Positions 35,823 through 44,871 are shown, numbered from the stretch's first letter. The stretch is 64,000 bases of DNA from Aquitalea aquatilis (GCF_005155025.1 NZ_CP039731.1:3720001-3784000); one strand, 5' to 3'. Numbers and translations: made by a program. Notes: generated by a model not told the origin, from the sequence alone.

Positions 35823-35854
35823 TGGCTGCATCAATACTGGCGCAGCCATTTTTT
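35823..35854 (+). terminator. terminator of the redox operon
   Basis: TGGCTGC pairs with GCAGCCA over a 12-base loop and is followed directly by TTTTTT. It lies 34 bases after the OYE-like stop. Confidence 0.7.
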
Positions 35855-36202
35855 ATCCCGCCTACAAATGGCAGCCTTGGCCGATCAACCGCCGAAGAGT
35901 CAGCCAGACAGGCGGCCGTTTGGCCTATGAACAAGTTCTAAGCGCACAGTCACGCGAACTTGGGCCAACGACCGCGGCAGACGACATTCCAGACGATTGA
36001 GGCGCTACTGTTGCAAAAGCTGCTCGGTGGAGACCTTGGCAAGGCCAATCGCATCTGCCAGGTACACGTTGACCGCAAACGCTACTGCTTACCATGTGGG
36101 CCAGCAAGATACTGTTTATCGGCCTGCTCGGCATTGGCAGCCATGTGTGATGCAAATGGACTGCCAAGTAGCGGAGACCTCTGGTGCAGCCACCTTGCTC
36201 TC
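35855..36202. other. gap with no supported gene
   Basis: About 350 bases between the redox-operon terminator and ampC. A plus-strand frame from 35855 to 36000 (ending ELGPTTAADDIPDD) could be the tail of a lost gene, but it has no start and no family I recognise. Other open frames here are short and continue antisense into ampC. Confidence 0.3.
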
Positions 36203-37381
36203 TCAGGGGCGTGCGCTACCCTCGGTGGCAAGTTGCGACATGATTTGGTACGCCACACTCACCCGCTCACCCAGCGGGGTGTTCTTGTTGGCCAGCATCA
36301 CAATACCCACGCGCTTCTCGGGTACAAACGCGACATACGCGCCAAAACCGTTAGTCGACCCCGTCTTGTTAATCCAGACATCAGCACGCGGTGGCTGATG
36401 CGGCTTGATCTCGGTCGCCGGTATTGCTTCTACCATGCTCGACCCGTTTCCTTCTAGCAGCGTCGGTAAAGCGACGGGATACGGATACTGCTCCCAGATC
36501 AGGTCCTGAATCATTGGCCCGGCCCGGAAATAAGCCGTATGCGTCTCGTCTATCGCGCGCTGTAGCTTTTCGTCGAGTGAGATCGCATGCATATTGGCGT
36601 CGATAAAGCGCAGCAAATCCGCGGCCGTACTCTTGACACCGTAAGCTTCGGCCGACAACACCCCACCTTTCATCCGGATCGGCACACCGGTCTTGCTATA
36701 GCCCTGCGCATAATCGGCTAATTTGGCGGCCGGAACATCGATATAACTGTTGTTCATCCCCAGTGCCGGAAACAGCTTCTGCTCGATCAGCGCAGTAAAA
36801 TCCTGCTTCATGCTTTTTGCCGTGATCCAACCCAGCGTACCGATGCCGGGGTTGGCATAGGTACGGTAGGTGCCAGGGGTATAGGCCGGCTGCCACGCCT
36901 TGAAGTAATGTAGCAATTGCTCGTCGTTATGAATGTTCGCCGGCACTTGTAATGGCAAGCCGCCAGGTGTGTGCGTCCCCAAATTGAGCAGGCTTACTTC
37001 ACCGAAGGGACTCCCGCTTAGCGACGGCAAATACTTGCTAGTTTTGTCCTGCAGAGAGAGGTAGCCCCTCACTTGCGCATAAGAGGCCAGCGTGGCAGTG
37101 AAAGTCTTGCTCACCGAGCCAATCTCGAACAAAGTGTCGCGCGTGACCGGCTGGCGCGTTTCCAGAGAGGCCACGCCATAGTTGTATACGTAGGTCGTCC
37201 CCGCGACAGTGACCCCAACGGCCATGCCAGGAATGCCATCTTTGACCATCAAGGTGTGGATCGCTTTGTCCACTAAACTTTTGATTTTATCTTGCGGCAT
37301 ATCGGACGCCTGACTGACAGTGGCGGTCGCACAGAACACCGCACAGACCACTGCGGCGAAACGCATGGTGTTGGATTTCAT
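36203..37381 (-). CDS. ampC: class C beta-lactamase (AmpC)
   Basis: 392 residues with a signal peptide ending ATVSQA. All class C active-site motifs are present: S-V-S-K (Ser89, Lys92 in FEIGSVSKTF), the Tyr-Ala-Asn motif in RTYANPGIG, and K-T-G in WINKTGSTNGFGAYVAFVP. Class C enzymes are periplasmic serine hydrolases of cephalosporins and penicillins. It is divergent from ampR, the usual inducible arrangement. AAGGAAG precedes the ATG. Length is normal for the class (about 380-395). Confidence 0.95.
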   Translation of the reverse strand: MKSNTMRFAAVVCAVFCATATVSQASDMPQDKIKSLVDKAIHTLMVKDGIPGMAVGVTVAGTTYVYNYGVASLETRQPVTRDTLFEIGSVSKTFTATLASYAQVRGYLSLQDKTSKYLPSLSGSPFGEVSLLNLGTHTPGGLPLQVPANIHNDEQLLHYFKAWQPAYTPGTYRTYANPGIGTLGWITAKSMKQDFTALIEQKLFPALGMNNSYIDVPAAKLADYAQGYSKTGVPIRMKGGVLSAEAYGVKSTAADLLRFIDANMHAISLDEKLQRAIDETHTAYFRAGPMIQDLIWEQYPYPVALPTLLEGNGSSMVEAIPATEIKPHQPPRADVWINKTGSTNGFGAYVAFVPEKRVGIVMLANKNTPLGERVSVAYQIMSQLATEGSARP

Positions 37382-37535
37382 GACTTTCTTCCTTTCGTCT
37401 TGCTCGTGGGAGGCTACCTCGACTCATTAGCCTTGTTTATGTATTGATTGCGCCAAGTATTTTCATTTCTTGCCGTATCAACCACAAGCGACGAAAATTT
37501 GTATTAGACAATAGAAATTCTTATACATAAGCCCA
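37382..37535. promoter_or_regulatory. ampC-ampR divergent regulatory region
   Basis: 154 bases between two divergent starts. AmpR proteins bind a site with LysR-type T-N11-A symmetry in this position. AT-rich sequence near 37490-37530 (ATTTGTATTAGACAATAGAA) is the most likely place for it and for the overlapping promoters; I cannot fix exact borders. Confidence 0.45.
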
Positions 37536-38411
37536 ATGCGCCCACACTTACCGTTAAACGCTCTCCGGGCGTTCGAGGCCTCGGCCCGGCACCTGAACTT
37601 CACCCGAGCCGGGCTGGAATTGAAGGTTACCCAAGCGGCGGTCAGCCAGCAGGTGCGAATGCTGGAAGACTGGCTCGGTACCCCGCTATTCAAACGCCTA
37701 CCGCGCGGCTTGGGACTGACGGACGAAGCCAGGGCGATCCTGCCGGTGCTGAGCGATGCGTTCAACCGTATCGAAGCGGTACTCAAGCAATGTGAAGGTG
37801 GCCATATGAGCGAGGTGCTGACCATAGGCGTGGTCGGCACCTTCGCCGTTGGCTGGCTGCTGCCTCGGCTCAAACTATTTCGCGATGCTCATCCCTTTGT
37901 GGATCTGCGGCTGCTTACCCATAACAATCTGGTCGACCATGCCGCCGAGGGGCTGGATTTTGCGATTCGCTTCGGCGAAGGAGGCTGGCCAAGCACCGAG
38001 AATGCTTTGTTGTTTGATGCTCCGCTCTCGGTGCTCTGCTCGCCGGAGATCGCCAGGCGGCTTGCCGTGCCGGCCGATTTGACCAGGGAAACCTTACTGC
38101 GCTCCTACCGCACCGAAGAATGGATGCAATGGTTCGAAGTAGCACGACTGGAACCATGGACCATCAGTGGCCCGATCTTCGACTCCTCGCGCTTGATGGT
38201 AGAAGCGGCGATGCAAGGGGCAGGTATCGCGCTGGCTCCAGCACGGATGTTCCAGCGTGAGCTGCAGTCGGGTGTTCTGGCGCGACCTTTTGAATTGGAA
38301 GTACGCACCGGCAGCTACTGGCTTACTTGGTTGAAATCACGCAGCCGGTCCCCGGCCATGCAGATGTTCCACGACTGGCTTTTGCATGAGGCCGCCTGCG
38401 CATCTGGCTAG
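37536..38411 (+). CDS. ampR: LysR-type regulator AmpR
   Basis: 291 residues with the AmpR N-terminus (LPLNALRAFEASARHLNFTR, then VTQAAVSQQVRMLEDWLG) and the conserved effector-domain signature IGVVGTFAVGWLLPRL followed by DLRLLTHNNLVDHAAEGLDF. AmpR activates ampC when it binds muropeptides released by beta-lactam damage and represses it with UDP-MurNAc-pentapeptide. Divergent placement to ampC supports inducible resistance. No strong ribosome site precedes the ATG. Confidence 0.93.
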   Translation: MRPHLPLNALRAFEASARHLNFTRAGLELKVTQAAVSQQVRMLEDWLGTPLFKRLPRGLGLTDEARAILPVLSDAFNRIEAVLKQCEGGHMSEVLTIGVVGTFAVGWLLPRLKLFRDAHPFVDLRLLTHNNLVDHAAEGLDFAIRFGEGGWPSTENALLFDAPLSVLCSPEIARRLAVPADLTRETLLRSYRTEEWMQWFEVARLEPWTISGPIFDSSRLMVEAAMQGAGIALAPARMFQRELQSGVLARPFELEVRTGSYWLTWLKSRSRSPAMQMFHDWLLHEAACASG

Positions 38412-38552
38412 CCGGGGCCGTGTCCGCAATGATGTGTATAGCCGCCGTTTTCACTACTCGATGGCGCGTTCGCCAAGGCCGAACCGCCGCCGAACAGGCT
38501 GACGAACCGCCAGATGATCGGCCGAAACGGTCTTGCGGCTGCAAAATGGAAT

Positions 38553-38581
38553 ATGGCTGCATCCACCCGTGATGCAGCCAT
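38553..38581. terminator. perfect hairpin in the ampR-yciI gap
   Basis: ATGGCTGCATC and GATGCAGCCAT form an 11-bp perfect stem with a 7-base loop. It lies 140 bases past ampR and 79 bases past the convergent YciI-like gene. No T-run follows on either strand, so it may be a Rho-assisted end or a small repeat. The gap 38412-38659 holds no other feature. Confidence 0.45.
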
Positions 38582-38659
38582 AAAGCATCTGGCCCTCAAG
38601 GTCGAGTCAGACGCTCACAGCGTCCGTCACCAAGCTGCAATGCAGCCCACCCATCTGCG

Positions 38660-38971
38660 TCAAGCCACTGACTTGGCTGCGTTTGCCCATATCTGAGGGA
38701 ACTGCTCGGCACGGATGGCCGGCGCAATGGCCTGGATGCTGAAGCTGGCCAGTTGGTGGCTATCAAAAGGGTCGGCTGCAATCATCTGCTGCATGTCAGC
38801 CTTCTGCTCGCCGTGTGCCAGGATAAATCCGCCCGTGCCGCTGACCAGCGGGCCGGCAAACAGGATGCGGCCTTGGCGGATATTGTCGGCCAACCATGCC
38901 TTGTGGCCTTCCAGTTGTGTCTGGACTTCCTGCTCCGGGCGCAAATAGTTGAGGGTAATGGCAAATAGCAT
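38660..38971 (-). CDS. YciI-like domain protein
   Basis: 103 residues (LFAITLNYLRPEQEVQTQLE, LVSGTGGFILAHGEQKADMQ). The ferredoxin-like YciI fold with its HxxWL motif (GHKAWLADNIRQG) is recognisable. Members are small dimeric proteins of unclear enzymatic role, often beside oxidoreductases. GGAG precedes the ATG. It lies 26 bases after the azoreductase gene, probably in one operon with it and the hydrolase. Confidence 0.85.
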   Translation of the reverse strand: MLFAITLNYLRPEQEVQTQLEGHKAWLADNIRQGRILFAGPLVSGTGGFILAHGEQKADMQQMIAADPFDSHQLASFSIQAIAPAIRAEQFPQIWANAAKSVA

Positions 38972-38997
38972 GCTTTTTCTCCGGTAATGAAGGTGAC

Positions 38998-39615
38998 TTA
39001 CAGTCCGCCGAGGCTACGGTTAATGGCGCTTTTGGCTTTGGCAATGCCTGCCGCACGGATTTCAGCGGCTTTCGATGCGCCTTCTGCACGGACGAACTGC
39101 ACATCGTCGATACCCAGAAAGCCGAAGAGTGCGCGCAGATAGCCCTCCTGGAAGTCCATGTGCGCCAGCGGGCCTTCGGCATAGAAACCACCACGGGCCG
39201 AGACGACAATCACGCGCTTGCCACCGGCCAGACCAACGGGGCCGCGCTCGGTGTACTGGAAGCTACGCCCGGCCTGGGCCAGGCGATCCAGCCATGCCTT
39301 GAGCTGGGAGGGGACGGAAAAATTGTACATGGGGGCAGCCACGACGATGACATCGCTGGCCATGAACTCCTGCAGCAGTAACTCCGATAATTGATGTTCC
39401 TGCAGCGTGGCCGCGTCAAACGCGCTCACGCCGCTGGGCCGGAATCCGGCTGCGATGGCAGCGGTCAGATGGCGGATTTCCTGCTGCACCACGTCGCGGT
39501 AAACAAGCCGGGCGTCAGGGTGCGTGGCTTGCAGCTGCTGCACCACGGCAGCAGCCAAGTCACGGGTGATGGACTGTGCGCCAAGAATGCTGGCATCAAT
39601 TTGCAAAATATTCAT
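38998..39615 (-). CDS. azoR: FMN-dependent NADH-azoreductase
   Basis: 205-residue flavodoxin-like quinone/azo reductase. It starts MNILQIDASILGAQSITRDL (phosphate-binding loop of FMN), with APMYNFSVPSQLKAWLDRL and RGGFYAEGPL at the isoalloxazine-binding positions, all typical of AzoR. The enzyme reduces quinones and azo compounds by two-electron transfer and protects against thiol stress. Second gene of a minus-strand set (hydrolase, azoR, YciI) divergent from the GlxA-type regulator. Confidence 0.92.
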   Translation of the reverse strand: MNILQIDASILGAQSITRDLAAAVVQQLQATHPDARLVYRDVVQQEIRHLTAAIAAGFRPSGVSAFDAATLQEHQLSELLLQEFMASDVIVVAAPMYNFSVPSQLKAWLDRLAQAGRSFQYTERGPVGLAGGKRVIVVSARGGFYAEGPLAHMDFQEGYLRALFGFLGIDDVQFVRAEGASKAAEIRAAGIAKAKSAINRSLGGL

Positions 39616-39640
39616 GGGTATCTCTTTGCTGGGTGAGGTG

Positions 39641-40462
39641 TTAGCGACTGGCGGCTCTGGCTGCCTGATCCAGCAGGCTGGCGATGGCCGCCGGGCGGGA
39701 AATCATGGAGAGATGACTGGATGGCACCGACCACACGGTGGCACCGATTTGCCTGGCCATGCGCAGCTGTACCTCGGGCGGCAAGGCCTGGTCACGTGTG
39801 GTGTGCACATACCAGCGGGGCTTGTCGCGCCAGGCGGCATGCCCGATCTTGCTGCCAAAGCTGGCGCTGGCAATGGGCTGCTGCACGGCGGCCAACAGCC
39901 GCACCTGTTTGAGAGGCACATCTGCAGCCATCACCTGACGGAACTGGGCCGGCTGATCCAGCCAGAGCATGCCATGCTCATCGGCAGCAAGACCTTCCAT
40001 GGGAGCGTGCAAGCGCGTCAGCAGCTCACTGACTGATTCATTACTGTCCGGCACCAGGGCCGACAGGTAGACCAGGCCTTTCACCTTGGGATCATTCCCC
40101 GCCTGGGTGATAACCGCTCCGGCCCAGGAGTGGCCAACCAGCAGCACATCTCCCGTCTGGCGCTGCAATACTTTTTCAGTGGCAGCCACATCGTCAGCCA
40201 AGGAAGTCAGCGGGTTTTGTACGGCGCTGACGTGATAACCCAGGCGCTGCAGCCTGCTGATGACTGGCGACCAGCTGGAGCCATCGGCGAATGCGCCATG
40301 CACCAGCACGATATTGCGGATGGTGGGCGCAGCCTGGCTTGGCGTGCTGGCCAGCGTCAATACCACACCGGCAAGGGCAAGCAGTTTCTGCTTCCAGTCA
40401 CGGGGGAGCCGTGCGCTGGCATTCTTGCTTGAAAATTCTTTTGAATCATTGGCTTGTGACAT
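39641..40462 (-). CDS. exported alpha/beta hydrolase
   Basis: About 273 residues from MSQANDSKEF; the frame continues 25 residues upstream into the divergent promoter region, and no start has a strong ribosome site. A hydrophobic stretch (LLALAGVVLTLASTPSQAAP) looks like a signal peptide. The fold then reads NIVLVHGAFADGSSWSPVI (oxyanion), GHSWAGAVI (nucleophile Ser) and the terminal His in VPSSHLSMISRP. Similar proteins of the EstC/MhpC-like group occur beside GlxA-type regulators. Substrate unknown. Confidence 0.82.
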   Translation of the reverse strand: MSQANDSKEFSSKNASARLPRDWKQKLLALAGVVLTLASTPSQAAPTIRNIVLVHGAFADGSSWSPVISRLQRLGYHVSAVQNPLTSLADDVAATEKVLQRQTGDVLLVGHSWAGAVITQAGNDPKVKGLVYLSALVPDSNESVSELLTRLHAPMEGLAADEHGMLWLDQPAQFRQVMAADVPLKQVRLLAAVQQPIASASFGSKIGHAAWRDKPRWYVHTTRDQALPPEVQLRMARQIGATVWSVPSSHLSMISRPAAIASLLDQAARAASR

Positions 40463-40576
40463 TTCTTGCATCCGGCAAATCAATGTCATGCAGTGTAGCC
40501 GGGTGGATGAAGGCAAATAAGATGGCGAATTGGACATTGTTCATGCAAAATTCGCCAAACAAACAAGGGGAAGATC

Positions 40577-41581
40577 ATGCAGATCGCCATCGTGGCACTG
40601 GAAGGCAGTTTGTTATCCGCCATCAGCGGCCTGGCGGACATGTTCTGGATCTGCAATCAGGCCAGCCGCAATCCGCCACCCGGGGTGGTGACCGCACGGG
40701 CTGGCAGTCCCGGCCCGTTGTTCCATAGCCGTATTGTCAGTGCCGATGGCCTGCCGCTGCGCGACCCGCAAGGACGGTGGATTCCGGTAGATGCTGCGTT
40801 TGATACAGAAACCGCCTACGATGCCATCCTGATTGCCGGCATGGCGCTGGGGCCGGACGGCCAGCCCCCACATACCGGCGCACAAGCACAGGCTGCCCGC
40901 TGGCTGTCATCCCGCCATCAGGCTGGCGTGCTGATTGGCGGTGCCTGTGCCGGCACCTTTGTGCTGGGAGAGGCCGGTTTGCTCGACCGGCGTCGTTGTA
41001 CCACCACCTGGTGGTTACACCATGTATTCAAGCAGCGCTTTCCCGCTGCCTGCCATGTGTGGGGTAGTGCCATGGAGGAGCAAGACGGCATCATTACCAC
41101 GGGAGGGCCGCTCTCCTGGGTGGATCTTGCGCTGCATGTCATCCGGCACCTAGCCGGCCCGGAACTGGCCCGACTGGCCGCAGACATTGCAGTGGCCGAC
41201 AGCCTGCCCTTACCCCAGTTGCTGTATGCCCCGCGTGGCTTCGTCAACACGGCCAACCCCCTGCTTTTGCAGGCAGAACAAATCATCCGCCATGCCCAGC
41301 CCGGGATAACGGCGGAGGCCTTGGCCCAGGCATTGCACCTGAGTGAACGCACCTTGCACCGCCGCCTGAAGCAACTGACCGGTGAGTCACCCAAGGCCTT
41401 TATCACCCGCGTCCGCATCGAGACGGCCTGCGTGTTACTGGGTACGCCGGGCATCGGCATCAAGCAGGTGGCCAGCCAGTGTGGTTATGGCGATGAAACG
41501 GCTTTCCGACGGGCCTTCATACAGGCCATGGGTCTGACTCCGGTGGATTACCGCCGCCGGATGCAAAGCCGCAACAGCTAA
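40577..41581 (+). CDS. GlxA-family AraC-type regulator (DJ-1/PfpI-like domain)
   Basis: 334 residues. The N-terminal half is a class I glutamine amidotransferase-like DJ-1/PfpI domain (IAIVALEGSLLSAISGLADM; GGACAGTFVLGEAGLL with Cys at the nucleophile elbow). The C-terminal half is an AraC double helix-turn-helix (LAQALHLSERTLHRRLKQLT; IKQVASQCGYGDETAFRRAF). Such regulators respond to small metabolites. Divergent from the hydrolase-azoR-YciI operon, which it probably controls. AGGGG precedes the ATG. Confidence 0.92.
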   Translation: MQIAIVALEGSLLSAISGLADMFWICNQASRNPPPGVVTARAGSPGPLFHSRIVSADGLPLRDPQGRWIPVDAAFDTETAYDAILIAGMALGPDGQPPHTGAQAQAARWLSSRHQAGVLIGGACAGTFVLGEAGLLDRRRCTTTWWLHHVFKQRFPAACHVWGSAMEEQDGIITTGGPLSWVDLALHVIRHLAGPELARLAADIAVADSLPLPQLLYAPRGFVNTANPLLLQAEQIIRHAQPGITAEALAQALHLSERTLHRRLKQLTGESPKAFITRVRIETACVLLGTPGIGIKQVASQCGYGDETAFRRAFIQAMGLTPVDYRRRMQSRNS

Positions 41582-41584
41582 ATA

Positions 41585-41736
41585 GTTAGCTTCAGCAGTC
41601 CGGCTCTCCTGCTCTGCGGGCAAGTTGCGCCTGCAGGAGGCGAAATACGGTGAAATAGCACAGAAAACCGGGCTGGCTAGGCAGTTGGGGTGGCTGAAAA
41701 TCAAGAAAATGGCCTAGCCAGTCATCGGAAGCTAAC
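41585..41736. repeat. nested inverted repeats between two genes
   Basis: An outer pair GTTAGCTTC (41585-41593) / GAAGCTAAC (41728-41736) encloses an inner perfect 10-bp pair CTGGCTAGGC (41673-41682) / GCCTAGCCAG (41712-41721). Together they could fold into a branched structure between the GlxA-type gene and the copper operon. It may be a small non-autonomous mobile repeat or a terminator region. Nothing else is seen in 41582-41817. Confidence 0.5.
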
Positions 41737-41817
41737 GCTTGGAAAGTTGTACTTCACGTGTTTTTCAACCGAGCAGCCACTAAGGGGAACAGTAATCAGC
41801 CCCCTCCCCTCATGTGC

Positions 41818-43302
41818 TTACACCACCTCCAATTGCCCCATCATCCCAGCAGCCTCATGTTCGAGAATGTGGCAATGGAACATCCGGATGCATGGCCAGT
41901 GCTGTACCGTTTTGATACGCACAGTTTCACCCGACTTCAGGTTGATGGTGTCGTGCCAGGCCAGATAGGGCTCGGCCTTGACCACACCGTCCATTTCCCG
42001 CGATTGCACCTGGAACTGTGTGCCATGCAGATGGAAGGGATGATCCATGTCGGACTGGTTGACGATCTCCCATAGCTCCACCTCATCGACTCGGCTGCTC
42101 AAGTCAATGCGATGCATGTCGTACTCCTTGCCATTCACCAGGAACTGCATGCCATGCTGGCCATTGGTCATGGTCATTTTTTCGGAGAAGACAACCCGCT
42201 TTTGGGCAACCGGGCGTCCCAGATCCTTGATGGTGGCCAGCCTGGCCGGCAAGGGTGCAACTTGGCCAGTCGTAACCCGTGAAAAATCGACAGTCAGAAT
42301 GTCCAGCGGCGTGTCAGGGGCAACCTCTCCCATTTTTCCACGCGCATACACTGCGGCAATCAGCTTGCCCTGATCACGCCGTTTGCCCGCATCAACGATC
42401 AATTCGATACGCTGGCCCGGTGCCAACACATGCTCGGTCAAACCGGTGACGGGCCGTTCCAGCAAGCCACCATCTGTTCCAATCAGGATCAGCAGCGAGC
42501 CAGGCAACTGCAGGCGCAGATAGCGCGCGCTATTGGCATTCCAGATCCGCCAGCGCTCACGTCCCCCCGCATCGAAATGGACGGTCGGCTTATTCTGCGC
42601 ATTGGTCAGGACAAACTGCCCTTCGCGCCCGTTCATCCAGTCATCGCTGTTATTCGGCGCAATCTGCCCCATGTGATCCAACTTCAGATCAGACAGAATC
42701 AGCAAACGCTCCGGCACTCCGGCAAGTGGGTCTTGTTTCGCCCGAACGATAAAGCCACCGGCAAGGCCACGAAAGGCCTGTTCTGCCGTGAACTCATGTG
42801 GATGAGGGTGATACCAGTAAGTCCCGGCGCTGCCTTCCGGCAAGGTAAAACGATACGTAATGTGCTGGCCGGGAGCGACGGCCTGCTGTGGGTTGCCATC
42901 CTGATTCGGTGGCACCGGCAGTCCATGCCAGTGAATTGAGGTCGGTTGGCTCAGTTGGTTGTGCAACGTGATTTCAACCGTATCGCCTTCCATCACATCA
43001 ATCAGTGGCCCGGGCAGGCTGCCGTTATAAGTCCAGAATTCGGTCGGCCCGTCTTTCAGCAGCGGGACGCCTACCGCTTTTGCCGTCAGCGTAGCCTTGA
43101 ACAAGCCGGGCTGGCTGCTTTCATTGGCGAGTAAGGGCATGCTGCCCAGATCCGCAGCTGAAGCCAGTAATGCCGGATCCAGCAAGGGCATGGGGCTGCC
43201 ATCAACCGGCATGGCATGTGACATGGAGGCAGCGAGGGACTTCAGGCTGAAGCCCCCCAGGCTTGCCAGCAACATGCCGCTCAAGAATGAACGTCTGTGC
43301 AT
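41818..43302 (-). CDS. Tat-exported multicopper oxidase
   Basis: 494 residues. A twin-arginine signal (HRRSFLSGMLLASLGGF) directs folded export. The four copper-binding motifs are complete: HWHG, HPHPHEFT, HPFHLHG and HCHILEHEAAGMM, giving the type 1 centre and the trinuclear cluster. A methionine-rich insert as in CueO is not obvious, but the protein lies in a copper operon after a Met-rich protein. It probably oxidises cuprous ion in the periplasm. GAGG precedes the ATG. Last of four genes. Confidence 0.93.
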   Translation of the reverse strand: MHRRSFLSGMLLASLGGFSLKSLAASMSHAMPVDGSPMPLLDPALLASAADLGSMPLLANESSQPGLFKATLTAKAVGVPLLKDGPTEFWTYNGSLPGPLIDVMEGDTVEITLHNQLSQPTSIHWHGLPVPPNQDGNPQQAVAPGQHITYRFTLPEGSAGTYWYHPHPHEFTAEQAFRGLAGGFIVRAKQDPLAGVPERLLILSDLKLDHMGQIAPNNSDDWMNGREGQFVLTNAQNKPTVHFDAGGRERWRIWNANSARYLRLQLPGSLLILIGTDGGLLERPVTGLTEHVLAPGQRIELIVDAGKRRDQGKLIAAVYARGKMGEVAPDTPLDILTVDFSRVTTGQVAPLPARLATIKDLGRPVAQKRVVFSEKMTMTNGQHGMQFLVNGKEYDMHRIDLSSRVDEVELWEIVNQSDMDHPFHLHGTQFQVQSREMDGVVKAEPYLAWHDTINLKSGETVRIKTVQHWPCIRMFHCHILEHEAAGMMGQLEVV

Positions 43303-43317
43303 GATAAGCCTCGTCTG

Positions 43318-43782
43318 TTATTGCGCCGTCGGCATTTTCATCATTGACGACTGCTGGTCCATCATCTGCATCATCATGTCCATCATGCGCATATCACCCT
43401 GCATCATGGATTTCATCGGCATGCCATCACCCTGCTTCATCCCTTTCATCATGCCCATATTGGACATGCCACCCTGACAGTGCGCCATGTGCATTTGCTT
43501 CATCATGCCCATGCTGTCCTTCATCACTGCCATTCCTTCTTGCATGGCGGCTTGCCGTTCTTCCGGCGTTTTGGCAGCAGCCATTTTTGCGTGTACCGCA
43601 TTCATTTTTTCCATCTGGGCCTCCATCTCCTTGCTTGCTGCCATTTGTTTGACAGTGGGCTTGGCCGCTTTCTTGGTGACGACCGCAGCGGAAGCATCCT
43701 GGTGATGGGCTTCATTTGCCTGTGCGGTAAAGGTGGTGGCGGCAATAGCCAGGGCGATAACGGTTTTCCATTGGGTTTTCAT
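43318..43782 (-). CDS. periplasmic methionine-rich copper-binding protein
   Basis: 154 residues from MKTQWKTVIALAIAATTFTA (signal peptide), chosen over a longer frame because of GGAG upstream. After a Lys/Ala-rich helical section the C-terminal 70 residues are strikingly Met-rich (MKDSMGMMKQMHMAHCQGGM, and DMRMMDMMMQMMDQQSSMM), with spaced Met-x2-Met pairs suited to Cu(I) or Ag(I). It lies 15 bases before the oxidase gene, so it may hand cuprous ion to that enzyme. No named family recognised. Confidence 0.8.
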   Translation of the reverse strand: MKTQWKTVIALAIAATTFTAQANEAHHQDASAAVVTKKAAKPTVKQMAASKEMEAQMEKMNAVHAKMAAAKTPEERQAAMQEGMAVMKDSMGMMKQMHMAHCQGGMSNMGMMKGMKQGDGMPMKSMMQGDMRMMDMMMQMMDQQSSMMKMPTAQ

Positions 43783-43876
43783 GATTCGACTCCGTATAGA
43801 CGTGACAAAGGATTGTCCTGCCACGATGGCAGGAGAGGGGCACGAGGGTGGCTGCGCCACCCCATCGGGTAATGAC

Positions 43877-44314
43877 TTAGAAGCGGCCGAACAGCACGCC
43901 GGTACGTTGGTCTTTAGTCATGGTGTAGATGGCCAGCGTACCTGGCTTTTCTTCACCCATACCGGGGCTGTTCAATGGCATGCCGGGGGCAGACAGGCCC
44001 ACTACGTCGGCCTTGCTGGCGATCAGCTTTTTGATGGCGGCCACTGGTACATGGCCTTCAATGGTGTAGCGGCCAATCTTGGCGGTATGGCAGCTGCCCA
44101 GACCCGGCGTGACACCCATCTGCTGCTTGATCGGCTGCATGTCGTCGCGATTGATGGCGGTGACATCAAAGCCGTTGTGCTTGAGATAGCTGATATAGGC
44201 CTCGCAGCAGCTGCAAGTCGGGCTCTTGTACAGCGTGACTGGAGTGGCGGCAAAAACGGAGGTGCTGAACGCGCCGATCAAGACGGCAAGAACGCGGGTA
44301 CGGATGGTGGCCAT
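43877..44314 (-). CDS. DUF411 metal-binding protein
   Basis: 145 residues with a signal peptide (VLAVLIGAFSTSVFA) and the DUF411 signature LYKSPTCSCCEAYISYLKHN, then GSCHTAKIGRYTIEGHVPV. The Cys-Ser-Cys-Cys motif and Cys-His pair suggest periplasmic copper binding in a thioredoxin-like fold; DUF411 genes are regularly found in copper and metal resistance clusters. GGAGGG precedes the ATG. Third-from-last gene of the copper operon. Confidence 0.9.
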   Translation of the reverse strand: MATIRTRVLAVLIGAFSTSVFAATPVTLYKSPTCSCCEAYISYLKHNGFDVTAINRDDMQPIKQQMGVTPGLGSCHTAKIGRYTIEGHVPVAAIKKLIASKADVVGLSAPGMPLNSPGMGEEKPGTLAIYTMTKDQRTGVLFGRF

Positions 44315-44384
44315 GATGGCCCTCCTTCTGGCAATGACAATGATTCAGATAACCGGCAACAGGCCGGCAAGTCAGAAAATACGG

Positions 44385-44759
44385 TCAGGCGAGTAAAGGG
44401 GGGCGATGCGGCGGAGAAAGGGTGATACCAGCCAGTTTGGCGGGCTGGGTAGGGACAAAAATACCAACCTGGGCTAGCGGGGCAGCAGACCAAGCTGCTT
44501 GCTGGAACAAGGACGGTGCACAGAGTTGCACGCAGCCTGCACCGCTACACAACATGCCATGCGCAGCTTTTGCATGGGCGGCATGTGTCGGCATCTTGCC
44601 TGCGGTTTCCTCATGGCAGGCCGCATGGGTTTCATGGGCCATGCAGTCTGCCGATATGATTGCCTCGCCTGCCATGGCCATATCTGCACTTGCTGCCAGC
44701 ACATTGAGTGCCGGAAGCGCGAGCAGAAGCATGAGCAGGAAACGGTATAAGGCTTTCAT
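44385..44759 (-). CDS. small exported His/Cys-rich protein of the copper operon
   Basis: 124 residues. The signal peptide MKALYRFLLMLLLALPALNV is followed by a His-, Met- and Cys-rich stretch (MAHETHAACHEETAGKMPTH, then AHAKAAHGMLCSGAGCVQLC). The arrangement resembles the small DUF2946/CopL-like proteins at the head of copper operons, but I cannot name the family. The track-length frame begins at a TTG three codons earlier; the ATG is preferred. First gene of the four; a promoter should lie just upstream near 44770-44860. Confidence 0.65.
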   Translation of the reverse strand: MKALYRFLLMLLLALPALNVLAASADMAMAGEAIISADCMAHETHAACHEETAGKMPTHAAHAKAAHGMLCSGAGCVQLCAPSLFQQAAWSAAPLAQVGIFVPTQPAKLAGITLSPPHRPPLLA

Positions 44760-44871
44760 ATTCGGCAAGATAGCACTGTTAAGCGGCTAAGGTGAATGCA
44801 AAATAATTCTTTGCTATCGCATTGTTGATCTGGATCAGTCGCACTACCAGCATGTCGCCACCTCACTTCAC

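Noticed and set aside
35960-36457. A plus-strand frame of 165 codons between the redox operon and ampC
   Set aside because: Half of it is antisense to ampC, codon use is irregular and no motif is seen.
38408-38599. Small minus-strand frames after ampR
   Set aside because: Two frames overlap each other, neither has a ribosome site, and the translations have no recognisable features.
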